Origin: HKST-UBA85 sp035654775
GTDB taxonomy: Bacteria > Bacteroidota > Bacteroidia > Flavobacteriales > Flavobacteriaceae
Length of the DNA: 52,527 nucleotides
Direction of reading: 5' to 3'
Assembly: GCA_035654775.1 (NCBI GenBank)
Contig: DASRWB010000055.1
Coordinates: 1 to 52,527, forward strand
Part shown: positions 41,207 to 49,064 of the stretch, piece after piece
Layout: every line of letters starts with the position of its first letter
How positions within the stretch are numbered: the first letter of the stretch is position 1
The notes under the pieces: model-generated
Seen by the model: only the letters and a program-made list of their open reading frames with translations
What the model was told of the DNA's origin: nothing
The model's database searches: none
Made by a program: the position numbers and the translations under genes

Positions 41207-42964
41207 TTATTGTTTATCTGTGGTTATTTGGATACCGTCTTGCTCAGTGATATTTACTTTTATACTTTCATTTTTAGCTTTTATTCCGTTTTCGTTTAAA
41301 TCGATTTCTAAACTATCATCTTCAAAATTCATAGCTTCGTTAGTTATCTTTAGTCGCGCATCATCACTGTTTATATCTATATTTATCCGTGTGCTGTTTT
41401 GTTTACAGGTTAAACACATAGCATCTTCTTTCACAATCTGTAACACATGATCGGTATGGTTATAGTGTACCACATTGTCTTTATGGTATTCTAAAAAATA
41501 CCGTGTGTTTTTGTTTGGATTTACAAAACTGCCTTCGGGCAAATACACGGTAATGTTTACTTTTTGATTATGGTACTTGTTCTCCGGATGCGTTAGTATA
41601 TAATTGTCCAGTAGTAAAGTGTTGCCTTCTAAGCTGTAACCGTACTCTATTTTTTGGGCAAACTCTTTTGCAGCCAGGTAATCTTTCCCTCGCGATTGTT
41701 TTTCTATTTCTATGCTTGCAATGGTATCGGTCGTGGTTTTAAAATACAGATTTACATTTTTTAGTAAGAGTGTTTTTTGATCGTTCTCATTGTAAACAAT
41801 TTCAAAACCATCATGATTATGCATTCCATCTGAATTATTTCCAAATTTACCGGCCTGCATTCTTACCTGTAGCGTGTCTGTAGGTTGAAGGTAAAATTCT
41901 TCACTTTGCAATACGGAAGCTTCTTTAGAAAATTCAGCAGCATATTTTATGCCTATGGAAATAAGAGCAATAAGGGAAACCAGCCATAATCCTAATAAAG
42001 TAAACTTCGCAATTCTTCCTATAGATTTCAGGTTTTCGATGAGTATTTTTAAACCTAAATAGAGCAAGAAAAATAAGGGAATTCCAAAGCATAAAAACAG
42101 CAATAATGAACCTACCCAAATAGGGATGCTGGCCATATTTAAAGCTTCAGGGTAGTCCATCCACCAGGGTTGAATAAATGATGTACTTCCTAGCGAGATA
42201 GCACTGACAATGACAGCAAACAAACCTGCAGCAGCACTTATAATTAACAGGATTCCAAAGAACTTAGCAAACAACTTTAAGAAGAACATAAAAATGTCGC
42301 CCAGCGTGTCAAAAAAAGACTTGGAATTGCTTTTTATTTTGTTTCCGTACTTTTCGTAATCTACATTTTTTACGGTATCGGTTACATTTTCAATTCCGTC
42401 TTTGATTTTTTTTTCAATGTTACTAATGTTAACCGGTTCGCCGGTCATGGTAAGTTTTTCGGCAGTTGTAACTGCTTCAGGAACTAAAATCCAAAACAGG
42501 ATATAGATGAAAATAAAAGTTCCACCCGAACCTAAGGTAAGCAATACCCATAGCAAACGAACCCAAACGGCATCAATACCTAAGTAGTGTCCAAGTCCTG
42601 CTGCTACACCGGCAATGTAGGAGTTGTCCTTGTCGCGATATAACTTTTTGGTGGTTTTGGATGAGGTATGTTTTTTAGGGTCATCTTCAAATATTTCATC
42701 ATCAACAAGATAGTCTTCGGGTTGCCCCATAATGGCAATAACTTCATCAACTTGCTTGATGGAAACCACTTGCTTGTCGTTTACTACGCGTTCGCTGAAC
42801 AATTCGGCAATGCGTGCTTCAATATCTGCAATAATTTCAGATCGCCCTTGAGAATCTGTAAACGAACGCTTAATAGCCTCAAGATAGCGTTGTAGTTTTA
42901 GGTATGCATCTTCATCTATATGAAAAAATATACCGGCTAAATTTATGTTGACTGTTTTATTCAT
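41207..42964 (-). CDS. PspC-domain membrane protein
   Basis: 585 residues. Residues ~1-100 are a soluble N-terminal module (INLAGIFFHIDEDAYLKLQR). The PspC domain (~107-165) has KLYRDKDNSYIAGVAAGLGH, YLGIDAVWVRL and a transmembrane helix. Three further helices (~235-345) and a long extracytoplasmic beta-rich domain follow. PspC proteins sense or respond to membrane stress. It overlaps the PadR gene by 4 bp (ATGA at 42961-42964), so PadR probably controls its own operon. Confidence 0.88.
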   Translation of the reverse strand: MNKTVNINLAGIFFHIDEDAYLKLQRYLEAIKRSFTDSQGRSEIIADIEARIAELFSERVVNDKQVVSIKQVDEVIAIMGQPEDYLVDDEIFEDDPKKHTSSKTTKKLYRDKDNSYIAGVAAGLGHYLGIDAVWVRLLWVLLTLGSGGTFIFIYILFWILVPEAVTTAEKLTMTGEPVNISNIEKKIKDGIENVTDTVKNVDYEKYGNKIKSNSKSFFDTLGDIFMFFLKLFAKFFGILLIISAAAGLFAVIVSAISLGSTSFIQPWWMDYPEALNMASIPIWVGSLLLFLCFGIPLFFLLYLGLKILIENLKSIGRIAKFTLLGLWLVSLIALISIGIKYAAEFSKEASVLQSEEFYLQPTDTLQVRMQAGKFGNNSDGMHNHDGFEIVYNENDQKTLLLKNVNLYFKTTTDTIASIEIEKQSRGKDYLAAKEFAQKIEYGYSLEGNTLLLDNYILTHPENKYHNQKVNITVYLPEGSFVNPNKNTRYFLEYHKDNVVHYNHTDHVLQIVKEDAMCLTCKQNSTRINIDINSDDARLKITNEAMNFEDDSLEIDLNENGIKAKNESIKVNITEQDGIQITTDKQ

Positions 42965-43302
42965 TTTTTTGCTGATTTTTGACTTGTTACTAGGTTAACG
43001 GCGTGTTGTAATTCGCTCCAGGTTTCGTTTAATTCGTTTAAAAATAATTTACCGGTTTCGGTAAGGCCATAATATTTACGCGGTGGTCCGGATGTTGATT
43101 CTTCCCAGCGGTAGTTAAGTAGACCTGCATTTTTAAGTCTTGTCAATAGGGGATAAATGGTTCCTTCTACCACAAGTAGTTTGGCATCTTTAAGCGTGTC
43201 TAAAATTTCTGCAACATAGGCGTCTTCATCTTTTAAGACGGAAAGTATGCAGTATTCCAGTACACCTTTTCGCATTTGTGCTTTTGTGTTTTCTATCTTC
43301 AT
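42961..43302 (-). CDS. PadR-family transcriptional regulator
   Basis: 113 residues. A winged helix with the PadR signature: GVLEYCILSVLKDEDAYVAE, VVEGTIYPLLTRLKNAGLL and SGPPRKYYGLTETGK. A dimerising C-terminal helix follows. PadR proteins usually repress; the coupled PspC gene is the likely target. The operator is not identified. Confidence 0.92.
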   Translation of the reverse strand: MKIENTKAQMRKGVLEYCILSVLKDEDAYVAEILDTLKDAKLLVVEGTIYPLLTRLKNAGLLNYRWEESTSGPPRKYYGLTETGKLFLNELNETWSELQHAVNLVTSQKSAKK

Positions 43303-43357
43303 GTTATAATGAGATTAATGGATAAACTGTTCATTTTTTGATGGGATTGATTGATGG

Positions 43358-43804
43358 TTATTTTAAAAAATTTATGGTGAATGGATACGAGTACAACTGA
43401 CCGTCTCTCGCTTTTAAACTGGCATGGATTATCAGTGCAAGTTCAATAATAAAGGCAATAACGGCTATTGCACCCAAGCTTCCTGTAATATATAATAAAG
43501 GTGACGGATTTGAAATGTTGATATGAAAACCGTCAAAACCGTTGAAATCTATAAAATCTATACCATTAAAGAGTTTAAATACAAAAAACGGAATGGAAAT
43601 GGTACCCAAAATAACCGCATACAAAAAGATACTAAGTTGAAAGTTTAAGATTTGTTTTCCATGACTGTCTACAAAACCGGATTTCTCTTTATTCAATACC
43701 CAAAGCACCAAAGGACCAATAATATTTCCTAGCGGAAAAAAGAACCTCGAAAAGGTGGAAAGATGAATAAATGTTGCAATATTTTTTTGTTGATTATCTA
43801 CCAT
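43358..43804 (-). CDS. DUF4870 family membrane protein
   Basis: 148 residues with about three transmembrane helices (residues ~17-35, 55-75, 105-130) and the family motif FVDSHGKQILNFQLSIFLYA. Start ATG 43804 (MVDNQQKNIATFIHL) is preferred over 43816, which sits nearer the promoter. It heads the leftward cluster with PadR, PspC and the head-GIN protein, a common flavobacterial grouping. Function unknown. Confidence 0.8.
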   Translation of the reverse strand: MVDNQQKNIATFIHLSTFSRFFFPLGNIIGPLVLWVLNKEKSGFVDSHGKQILNFQLSIFLYAVILGTISIPFFVFKLFNGIDFIDFNGFDGFHINISNPSPLLYITGSLGAIAVIAFIIELALIIHASLKARDGQLYSYPFTINFLK

Positions 43805-43832
43805 GATTAAATTCATATAATAGTTTCTTATG

Positions 43833-43840
43833 CAAATATA
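43833..43840 (-). promoter_or_regulatory. -7 element TATATTTG of the DUF4870-PadR-PspC cluster
   Basis: The minus strand reads TATATTTG, an exact TAnnTTTG, 29 bp before ATG 43804. Confidence 0.5.
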
Positions 43841-44051
43841 TATCTAAAAAAAGGTATTATGCAATACAAAGTACTAAAATTTAACAAAATATTAACAATA
43901 TTAATCCTGTATATTTTTGCTATTTTTATGAAAACCAAAAGCAGAAATGTATAAGGGGTAAAACAAAGTGTACTATATATTTTTGTCTGGTTTTTGTCTG
44001 ATTTTATCAGCGATATCAAGGCTTTCTGGCGATTCAAATATATTTTAGCTC

Positions 44052-44068
44052 AAAAACAGATTGTCCAC
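44052..44068 (+). repeat. 17-bp motif AAAAACAGATTGTCCAC, left copy
   Basis: Matches the reverse complement of 44496-44512 at 16 of 17 positions. Candidate transposase- or repressor-binding site near the prophage left end. Confidence 0.55.
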
Positions 44069-44156
44069 TTATTACAGTATTAGTACCATTCCAGTTCCTT
44101 TTTTTAGGACCAAAATTACCATAGGCATAAAGATACTACCACTTAACCACTAAAAC

Positions 44157-44174
44157 AAGCTTTAAACGGGTATT
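44157..44174 (-). repeat. 18-bp motif AATACCCGTTTAAAGCTT (inverted copy)
   Basis: Shares 15-16 of 18 positions with 44321-44338 in opposite orientation. Confidence 0.45.
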
Positions 44175-44259
44175 ATTAGGTGTTTCTAGCAATAATTAAA
44201 CCCTCATTTTTAAGTGTCTTAATACAGTTTAAACAGCTCTGAAAAAATTAAAAATTATG

Positions 44260-44295
44260 CTTGGGGGTACACTTGGGGGTACACTTGGGGGTACA
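44260..44295 (+). repeat. Three perfect 12-bp tandem repeats CTTGGGGGTACA
   Basis: Units at 44260, 44272 and 44284, identical. A GGGGG run in otherwise AT-rich DNA stands out. No host or phage gene spans them. Confidence 0.9.
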
Positions 44296-44320
44296 TTAGA
44301 TATTAAAAATAAACCTTTAA

Positions 44321-44338
44321 AATACCCCTTTAACGCTT
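44321..44338 (+). repeat. 18-bp motif AATACCCCTTTAACGCTT
   Basis: Reference copy of the motif found also at 44157-44174 (inverted) and 44373-44390 (direct). Confidence 0.45.
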
Positions 44339-44372
44339 TTTAAATACCTAAAAGTGGCGTTTTTTTCATTTA

Positions 44373-44390
44373 AACACCCCTTTAATGCAA
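44373..44390 (+). repeat. 18-bp motif AACACCCCTTTAATGCAA
   Basis: Direct copy, 14 of 18 positions equal to 44321-44338, 52 bp downstream. Confidence 0.45.
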
Positions 44391-44495
44391 CTATATTTAC
44401 AAACACGAAAGCTTATTTACTCCTGTTTTTATGCGGTTTTAGCAAGTTTTAAGCGTGTTTTTGCAACGGTTTTTTTTGTGTGTGCGTATGTAGTT

Positions 44496-44512
44496 GTGTA
44501 CAATCTGTTTTT
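44496..44512 (-). repeat. 17-bp motif AAAAACAGATTGTACAC, inverted right copy
   Basis: Inverted partner of 44052-44068. Its edge abuts the stop codon of the repressor gene. Confidence 0.55.
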
Positions 44513-45216
44513 TAACGCATTGCGTTTATTCTGATACTTGCTTTAACTAAAGCAAGAGCTCTAACCTTTTTTAGCGGAATGTCTTTTGGCTGGTGGTGTT
44601 GATTCTCAGAAACAAGTTTAATGTAATCGTCTCCCTTATTGCTTCGTTGAATCCATTTGACTGAAACATATTCTTCTCCGGATAGATCTATAGATATTAA
44701 ATACATCTCACCAAAGAAAATATTATTGATGTCCAACTCCAATTCTTTATACATCACTATATCTCCGCTTTTTAGCAAAGGATACATGCTATCGCCGGTA
44801 ACCCCAACTGCACCATCGCACTTGGGTAAATTCGGAATACTTATAAAATCAATAGGTTGTGTGTCGCCTTGATGCTTAAAAAGAGATACTAATCCAGCTG
44901 TAGCCTCAAGATCATAAAGAGGAATATCTTGATAACCATGATTACGATCTGTCCTTAACTTATATACGTTTACAGATCCATTGGTTACTTCAATTAAAGG
45001 AGATCCTTTTCCAGTCAAAAGCCAGCCAGGATTGACATCATTATATATAGATAATAATTTATCTAAAGCATCTGAATTTAAAGCTGTTTTTTTTTGTGAT
45101 CCCTTAAAGCTGCCGTATGTCATGCCTATACTTTCGCAAAATTTTTCATAGCTAACGCCTTTAATTTTAGCAACTTCTAAAACCCGCTCTTTAATGTAGG
45201 ATAAATTTTTATCCAT
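44512..45216 (-). CDS. Phage repressor, HTH plus S24 (LexA/CI-like) peptidase domain
   Basis: 234 residues. An N-terminal XRE-like HTH (~1-65, VSYEKFCESIGMTYGSFKGS) is joined to a C-terminal S24 domain. A candidate Ala-Gly self-cleavage site is in LEATAGLVSLF (~105-115). The catalytic Ser is in GVTGDSMYPLLKSGDIVMY, and the Lys is in YVSVKWIQRS. Such repressors keep the lytic genes off and inactivate themselves when RecA filaments form. It is transcribed leftward, divergent from the early genes, in the position of Mu c. The first codons overlap operator 1, so autoregulation is likely. Confidence 0.9.
   Translation of the reverse strand: MDKNLSYIKERVLEVAKIKGVSYEKFCESIGMTYGSFKGSQKKTALNSDALDKLLSIYNDVNPGWLLTGKGSPLIEVTNGSVNVYKLRTDRNHGYQDIPLYDLEATAGLVSLFKHQGDTQPIDFISIPNLPKCDGAVGVTGDSMYPLLKSGDIVMYKELELDINNIFFGEMYLISIDLSGEEYVSVKWIQRSNKGDDYIKLVSENQHHQPKDIPLKKVRALALVKASIRINAMR
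45199..45214. promoter_or_regulatory. Putative operator 1, GGATAA-ATTT-TTATCC
   Basis: Perfect 6+6 bp inverted repeat at the very start of the repressor gene. Its start is exactly 30 bp from that of operator 2, with which it shares the pattern RGATAAnnTTTTATCY in part. Confidence 0.6.
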
Positions 45217-45228
45217 ATTTTGTTTTTT

Positions 45229-45244
45229 AGATAATATTTTATCT
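45229..45244. promoter_or_regulatory. Putative operator 2, AGATAA-TATT-TTATCT
   Basis: Perfect 6+6 bp inverted repeat whose right edge touches the -7 element of the rightward early promoter, so a bound repressor would block it. Confidence 0.6.
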
Positions 45245-45251
45245 ATATTTG
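45244..45251 (+). promoter_or_regulatory. -7 element TATATTTG of the rightward early promoter
   Basis: Exact TAnnTTTG. TTTG at 45219-45222 is a possible -33 element, at slightly long spacing (21 bp). It excludes TTG 45249 and ATG 45255 as starts of the next gene. Confidence 0.55.
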
Positions 45252-45261
45252 TCTATGACAA
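45249..45261. promoter_or_regulatory. Inverted repeat TTGTC-TAT-GACAA between the facing promoters
   Basis: Perfect 5+5 bp inverted repeat just after the early -7 element; a candidate site for the Ner-like protein. Short, so only suggestive. Confidence 0.35.
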
Positions 45262-45274
45262 TTATAAACGCAAA

Positions 45275-45282
45275 CAAATATA
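45275..45282 (-). promoter_or_regulatory. -7 element TATATTTG of the leftward repressor promoter
   Basis: The minus strand reads TATATTTG exactly. Transcription leftward from about 45268 would face the early promoter, an arrangement also known for Mu. Confidence 0.45.
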
Positions 45283-45482
45283 TGGAAAATCAACCTATAA
45301 TCATTTCGTCAACACATAAAAACCAGTTGGCTCAGGAGTTCAATACCTCCAAACAGTCAGTGTTAATGAGCCTTAGGTACGTTTTCAATTCTCCGCAGGC
45401 AAAAAAAATACGGGAACGCGCTAAAGAGCTTCTTATCGAAGAAGCCTCAAAAATTGAAGAAAACCTAAAAGAACATATATAA
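45282..45482 (+). CDS. Small HTH DNA-binding protein in the Ner position
   Basis: 66 residues from ATG 45282 (MENQPIIISSTHKNQLAQEF). Residues ~12-35 (NQLAQEFNTSKQSVLMSLRYVF) read as a helix-turn-helix, followed by a charged helix. In Mu, Ner sits between repressor and transposase and shuts down early and repressor promoters; that role is inferred here from position. Start choice: the upstream TTG/ATG codons lie in or before the predicted transcription start. It ends 1 bp before the transposase ATG. Confidence 0.7.
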   Translation: MENQPIIISSTHKNQLAQEFNTSKQSVLMSLRYVFNSPQAKKIRERAKELLIEEASKIEENLKEHI

Positions 45483-45483
45483 A

Positions 45484-47523
45484 ATGCCCCAACTATTACC
45501 TAATAACATTGTTGCCGTTTATTGGAAAGAGCTCGTGCCTCACTTCTGGTCAGACTATCACTCTCTAAAGCGCAGACTAGCTACCGATGAGAAAAAAGGT
45601 TATGGCCTCAAGAAATTACAACGCGGTGGTGGCAAAGACACTAGGCTACTTATTGATTACGACTCTTTACCAAAAAGATACCAACAGCAACTACCTGATC
45701 CAAGAGTCGCCGAGCATCTACTGGAACCTTTCTACATTGTAGACCGCGAAACACAAGACTACTATCACAACTACCAATATCCTGATGGTTCCTATCTGCT
45801 GCCCGAGACCATCGAGGAGCTCATTGTAAACGCTTCAGTTCTAAAAGCGGCTATTCAGTTGGAAGAGGCACGTAAGCGCGAGCGCATGACCAAAGGCGGT
45901 TCCATGCGAGGCATTGCCAAAACCATTTTTGAAGATGTGCACGATTTCAATGGCTACCTTATGCAGCACCACGGTGTGAAACATTCTTTAAACACCACTT
46001 ATAAACGCTTTCAACAGCAATTAAACGCTTTCAAAGAGCAATCCTATTACGGCATCATAAAAGACCCTGAAGGTAACAGCAAGAAAAACGCCATGAAGCG
46101 GGACGATGAGACCCAAAAACTACTCCGTAACCTATTGGCGGGACGTGATACCAAGCCAACACCGTCCCAGGTTGCAGATGAATACAACGCCTTCCTTGCC
46201 GGTTATATAGAGGTTGTAAATCTAGACTCCGGCGAAGTGTATGATCCCAAGAACTACAAACAACTAAGCCCACGCACCATTACTGCTTTCCTTTCAACCT
46301 GGGAAAGCAAAATAGGGACCGATGCCAAACGCTCTGGAGACCGCCAAAAGCTCATCAATCAATACATTCCTTACCATTCTTTTGAGCGACCGGTTCTGGC
46401 AGGAACCATCATTTCTATAGACGACCGCCAACCGCCCTTTGAATATGCCGAGGGCAAGCGTATGTGGTGGTATATAGGCATAGACGTGGCCAGCGAGTGC
46501 ATTACCGCTTGGGCCTACGGCAAGACCAAGGAAGAGCTTATCAAGAACTTTTACAGAAGCCTAGTAGCCAACTACCAAAGCTGGGGCGTTCAACTTCCTG
46601 CCGAAATTGAATGTGAAAGCTCCTTGAACAGCAGTTTTACAGATACCTTTTTAAAAGAAGGTGCCATGTTTGAGCATGTTAACATCTTCCGAAACAATGC
46701 CCGCTCCAAGATAATAGAGCGCTTCTTCAGGGATTTAAGGTACCAGCTGGAAAAAAGCCGTGTAGGCTGGCTGGCGCGTCCCTTTGCACGCGACGAAGCC
46801 AACCAGGCTGGACCGGGCAAAAAGCAAATTGTTCCTTACGATCAATTGGTCAAGCAATGCATGCAGGACATCGTTACCTGGAACAATATGCCCAAAAAGG
46901 GAACCAAGACCAGCCGCTTTGACTACTTCATGCAGAACCAAAACCCAGACTTGGCAACCACCAACTACAAAAGCTTTATACAACATTTGGGCACCAAGCA
47001 ACCCACCTCATGCAAAGCAGGAATTGTAAAGCTACAGACCCGTGAGTGGTTGCTTGGAGACAACGGAACCATCTACACCGGAGAGAAACTCATACGCCTG
47101 CTCAAGCAAGTAGAAAGGCAAGATATTGATGTGTACTATATGGCCTCTACAAAAGGCGATATCATAAAAGCACTGGTTTACAATCCGGGCAATGGCCGAT
47201 ATATATGCGAAATCCTGCCCAAGCCTCAAGGCATGAGAGGTAAAAAAGAAACGACCGAAGAGCATTTACAGGCTAAAGCCATTATGTCAGCCTATACCAA
47301 TACGGTGGCTGCCTTTATGCGCACGCAAAAGAACACTATTGAACAGGTTACGGTTATCAACAATACATCACAAATGGTAAGCAACACATTCAACATTGAA
47401 GGTTTTGAGGCTTTTCAAGACATTATCGACATGCCCAATACATCTGTTGAACCGTCAGCCGTAAACGAACAGGAAATAGAACTAGAAACCGAATTTTTTA
47501 ACGATCCATCAGATTCATTATGA
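45484..47523 (+). CDS. MuA-type DDE transposase
   Basis: 679 residues. N-terminal DNA-binding regions (~1-250), an RNase H-like catalytic core (~305-420), a Mu-type C-terminal barrel (~480-580) and a tail that probably contacts MuB. Catalytic candidates: Asp313/Asp314 in IISIDDRQPP, then IECESSLNSSF (Glu374/376/378) where the second Asp is expected, and Glu412 in SKIIERFFRDLRY. It joins phage ends to target DNA in replicative transposition. The stop overlaps the MuB-like start (ATGA, 47520-47523). Confidence 0.92.
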   Translation: MPQLLPNNIVAVYWKELVPHFWSDYHSLKRRLATDEKKGYGLKKLQRGGGKDTRLLIDYDSLPKRYQQQLPDPRVAEHLLEPFYIVDRETQDYYHNYQYPDGSYLLPETIEELIVNASVLKAAIQLEEARKRERMTKGGSMRGIAKTIFEDVHDFNGYLMQHHGVKHSLNTTYKRFQQQLNAFKEQSYYGIIKDPEGNSKKNAMKRDDETQKLLRNLLAGRDTKPTPSQVADEYNAFLAGYIEVVNLDSGEVYDPKNYKQLSPRTITAFLSTWESKIGTDAKRSGDRQKLINQYIPYHSFERPVLAGTIISIDDRQPPFEYAEGKRMWWYIGIDVASECITAWAYGKTKEELIKNFYRSLVANYQSWGVQLPAEIECESSLNSSFTDTFLKEGAMFEHVNIFRNNARSKIIERFFRDLRYQLEKSRVGWLARPFARDEANQAGPGKKQIVPYDQLVKQCMQDIVTWNNMPKKGTKTSRFDYFMQNQNPDLATTNYKSFIQHLGTKQPTSCKAGIVKLQTREWLLGDNGTIYTGEKLIRLLKQVERQDIDVYYMASTKGDIIKALVYNPGNGRYICEILPKPQGMRGKKETTEEHLQAKAIMSAYTNTVAAFMRTQKNTIEQVTVINNTSQMVSNTFNIEGFEAFQDIIDMPNTSVEPSAVNEQEIELETEFFNDPSDSL

Positions 47524-48428
47524 GCCAACTTACAGAAGAGTACAAATTACGCATCATTGAAGCTATTAAAGACCAAAGCTTCAAGTTTAAGACCCAAAAA
47601 GCACAAGCCAGCAGCTTGGGCGTAAGCCCTGCCCAGTTTAGTCGAATTATTGGAGGCGATATTGACAAGGTAATCAGTGAAGATAAATGGGGCGAAATAG
47701 CCAATAAGTACAATGTGCCTATAGAGGTCAACGCATTTTTCTGGCATACTGCCTATACGCAAGTATACCATACCATTTACAATCAACTGGAAACATGTCA
47801 AGACGAAAGCATAAGCGCTATATTCTGTGACATAGCCGACATTGGTAAAAGCTTTACGGCCAAAGATTATGTAAGCCGACATAACAATGCCATACTGGTA
47901 GATTGCTCCCAGAACAAGTCAAGAACAGCCCTAATAAGGGCCATAGCACGCGAATTTGGTATTGATTGGCAAGACAGTATACGTACCGTGAGAAAAGACC
48001 TCATTCAGTATATGAGAGCGATGACCAAGCCCTTGGTGATACTAGACGAGTTTGGAGATTTGGATTACCCGGCTTACCTAGAAGTTAAATCACTTTGGAA
48101 TGCTACCGAGTGGCGATGTGGTTGGTACATGATGGGCGCCGACGGATTGGCCGCTAAGTTTGACAGATCTCGTCAGCTTAAAAAAGTAGGTTTTGCAGAA
48201 TTATTTAGTCGGTTGGGAAGCCGCTACCAAAGAGTTACTCCTGAAGATTCCACACGCCGTCGCGAGTTTCTCATTAAAGAAATAGCAAGAATACTAGAGG
48301 TTAATAAATCCACACACTCACCATTACAAATGTTTGCCCTTACCGGAGGTAGCCTAAGAAGGGTATACATAGAGTTGCGTAAAGAGAACCGAAAAGTCAA
48401 GAACATAAATGTGCAAGTAGAGGCATAA
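47520..48428 (+). CDS. MuB-type AAA+ target-selection ATPase
   Basis: 302 residues. N-terminal HTH-like segment (~20-45, KAQASSLGVSPAQFSRIIGG), then an AAA+ core: a degenerate Walker A CDIADIGKSFTAKDY (the first Gly is Asp, GKS kept), Walker B KPLVILDEFGDLDY, and a C-terminal domain with LTGGSLRRVYIELR. MuB selects target DNA and activates the transposase. It is 4-bp coupled to the transposase gene, as in Mu. Confidence 0.9.
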   Translation: MSQLTEEYKLRIIEAIKDQSFKFKTQKAQASSLGVSPAQFSRIIGGDIDKVISEDKWGEIANKYNVPIEVNAFFWHTAYTQVYHTIYNQLETCQDESISAIFCDIADIGKSFTAKDYVSRHNNAILVDCSQNKSRTALIRAIAREFGIDWQDSIRTVRKDLIQYMRAMTKPLVILDEFGDLDYPAYLEVKSLWNATEWRCGWYMMGADGLAAKFDRSRQLKKVGFAELFSRLGSRYQRVTPEDSTRRREFLIKEIARILEVNKSTHSPLQMFALTGGSLRRVYIELRKENRKVKNINVQVEA

Positions 48429-49055
48429 ATGGCAAGAGCATTAACCGTAGCAAATCTATTGAGTAAGAAGTATGAGACATATCTATTTGAAGGCATTTTT
48501 AAGATGGTTTTCGGCTGTCCAAGCCTTTACGGGATATGGCTCATTTATGGCAAGGACAAGAACGGAAAGACTTGGGGCACCTTGCTACTTGTTGGTTACT
48601 TGAGCTCTTTTACCAGAGTATGGTATATAAGTGCCGAAGAAGGTCTAGACCTAGAGTTTCAAGCCGCAGTGGTGAGGGCAAAAATAGACCCAAAAACTAG
48701 AAACATACACTTTAGCGAGTATGTATCTATTGAAGAAATAAAAGACCGCCTCAAGGCTAGAAAAGCCCCAAAGGTAGTTGTTATTGACAACCTGAGTATG
48801 TACAAAGGAGAGCTTACCAGTGAAGGCGTTAAGCAATTAAAACTGGAATTTCCAAAAACGCACTTTATCATGGTGGCCCATGAGGAACGTGGCGAGCCTT
48901 ACACTGCAGCTGCGGTAATGGCCAAGAAGCTCGCCAAAGTCATTATAAGAGCCCAAGGCCTTGCCTTGCACGTAGGTGGTCGTGTTCCCGGAGGAACCCT
49001 AACCATAGACGAAGAAAAAGCCATGCTGTATCATGGAACTAATATCATAAAATAA
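48429..49055 (+). CDS. RecA-fold ATPase (RadA/RepA-like)
   Basis: 208 residues. Walker A LIYGKDKNGKTWGTLL (~38-53), a segment VWYISAEEGLDLEFQAAVVR resembling RadA/DnaB-type ATPases, and Walker B KVVVIDNLSMYKG (~117-129). No HTH. Starts immediately after the MuB-like stop. Mu itself has no such gene, so it may support replication or recombination of this phage; that is inference. Confidence 0.8.
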   Translation: MARALTVANLLSKKYETYLFEGIFKMVFGCPSLYGIWLIYGKDKNGKTWGTLLLVGYLSSFTRVWYISAEEGLDLEFQAAVVRAKIDPKTRNIHFSEYVSIEEIKDRLKARKAPKVVVIDNLSMYKGELTSEGVKQLKLEFPKTHFIMVAHEERGEPYTAAAVMAKKLAKVIIRAQGLALHVGGRVPGGTLTIDEEKAMLYHGTNIIK

Positions 49056-49064
49056 CCAAAACTA

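Larger units (their letters stand above)
43841..44511. other. Gene-free boundary between host and prophage
   Basis: No credible gene. It contains an inverted pair of 17-bp motifs (44052-44068, 44496-44512), three 18-bp AATACCCCTTTAA-type motifs (44157, 44321, 44373), three 12-bp tandem repeats (44260-44295) and a TTTTTGTCTG direct repeat (43980-44000). The prophage left end must lie here, but I cannot fix it to the base. Confidence 0.6.

Noticed and set aside
43980..44000. TTTTTGTCTG direct repeat as a transposase site
   Set aside because: Only two copies of a T-rich 10-mer in AT-rich DNA, not seen near other candidate end motifs.
43983..44046. Truncated host gene end reading IFESPESLDIADKIRQKPDK on the minus strand
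   Set aside because: It is only about 23 codons after a stop with no recognisable family; could be a gene disrupted by phage insertion, but the evidence is too thin.
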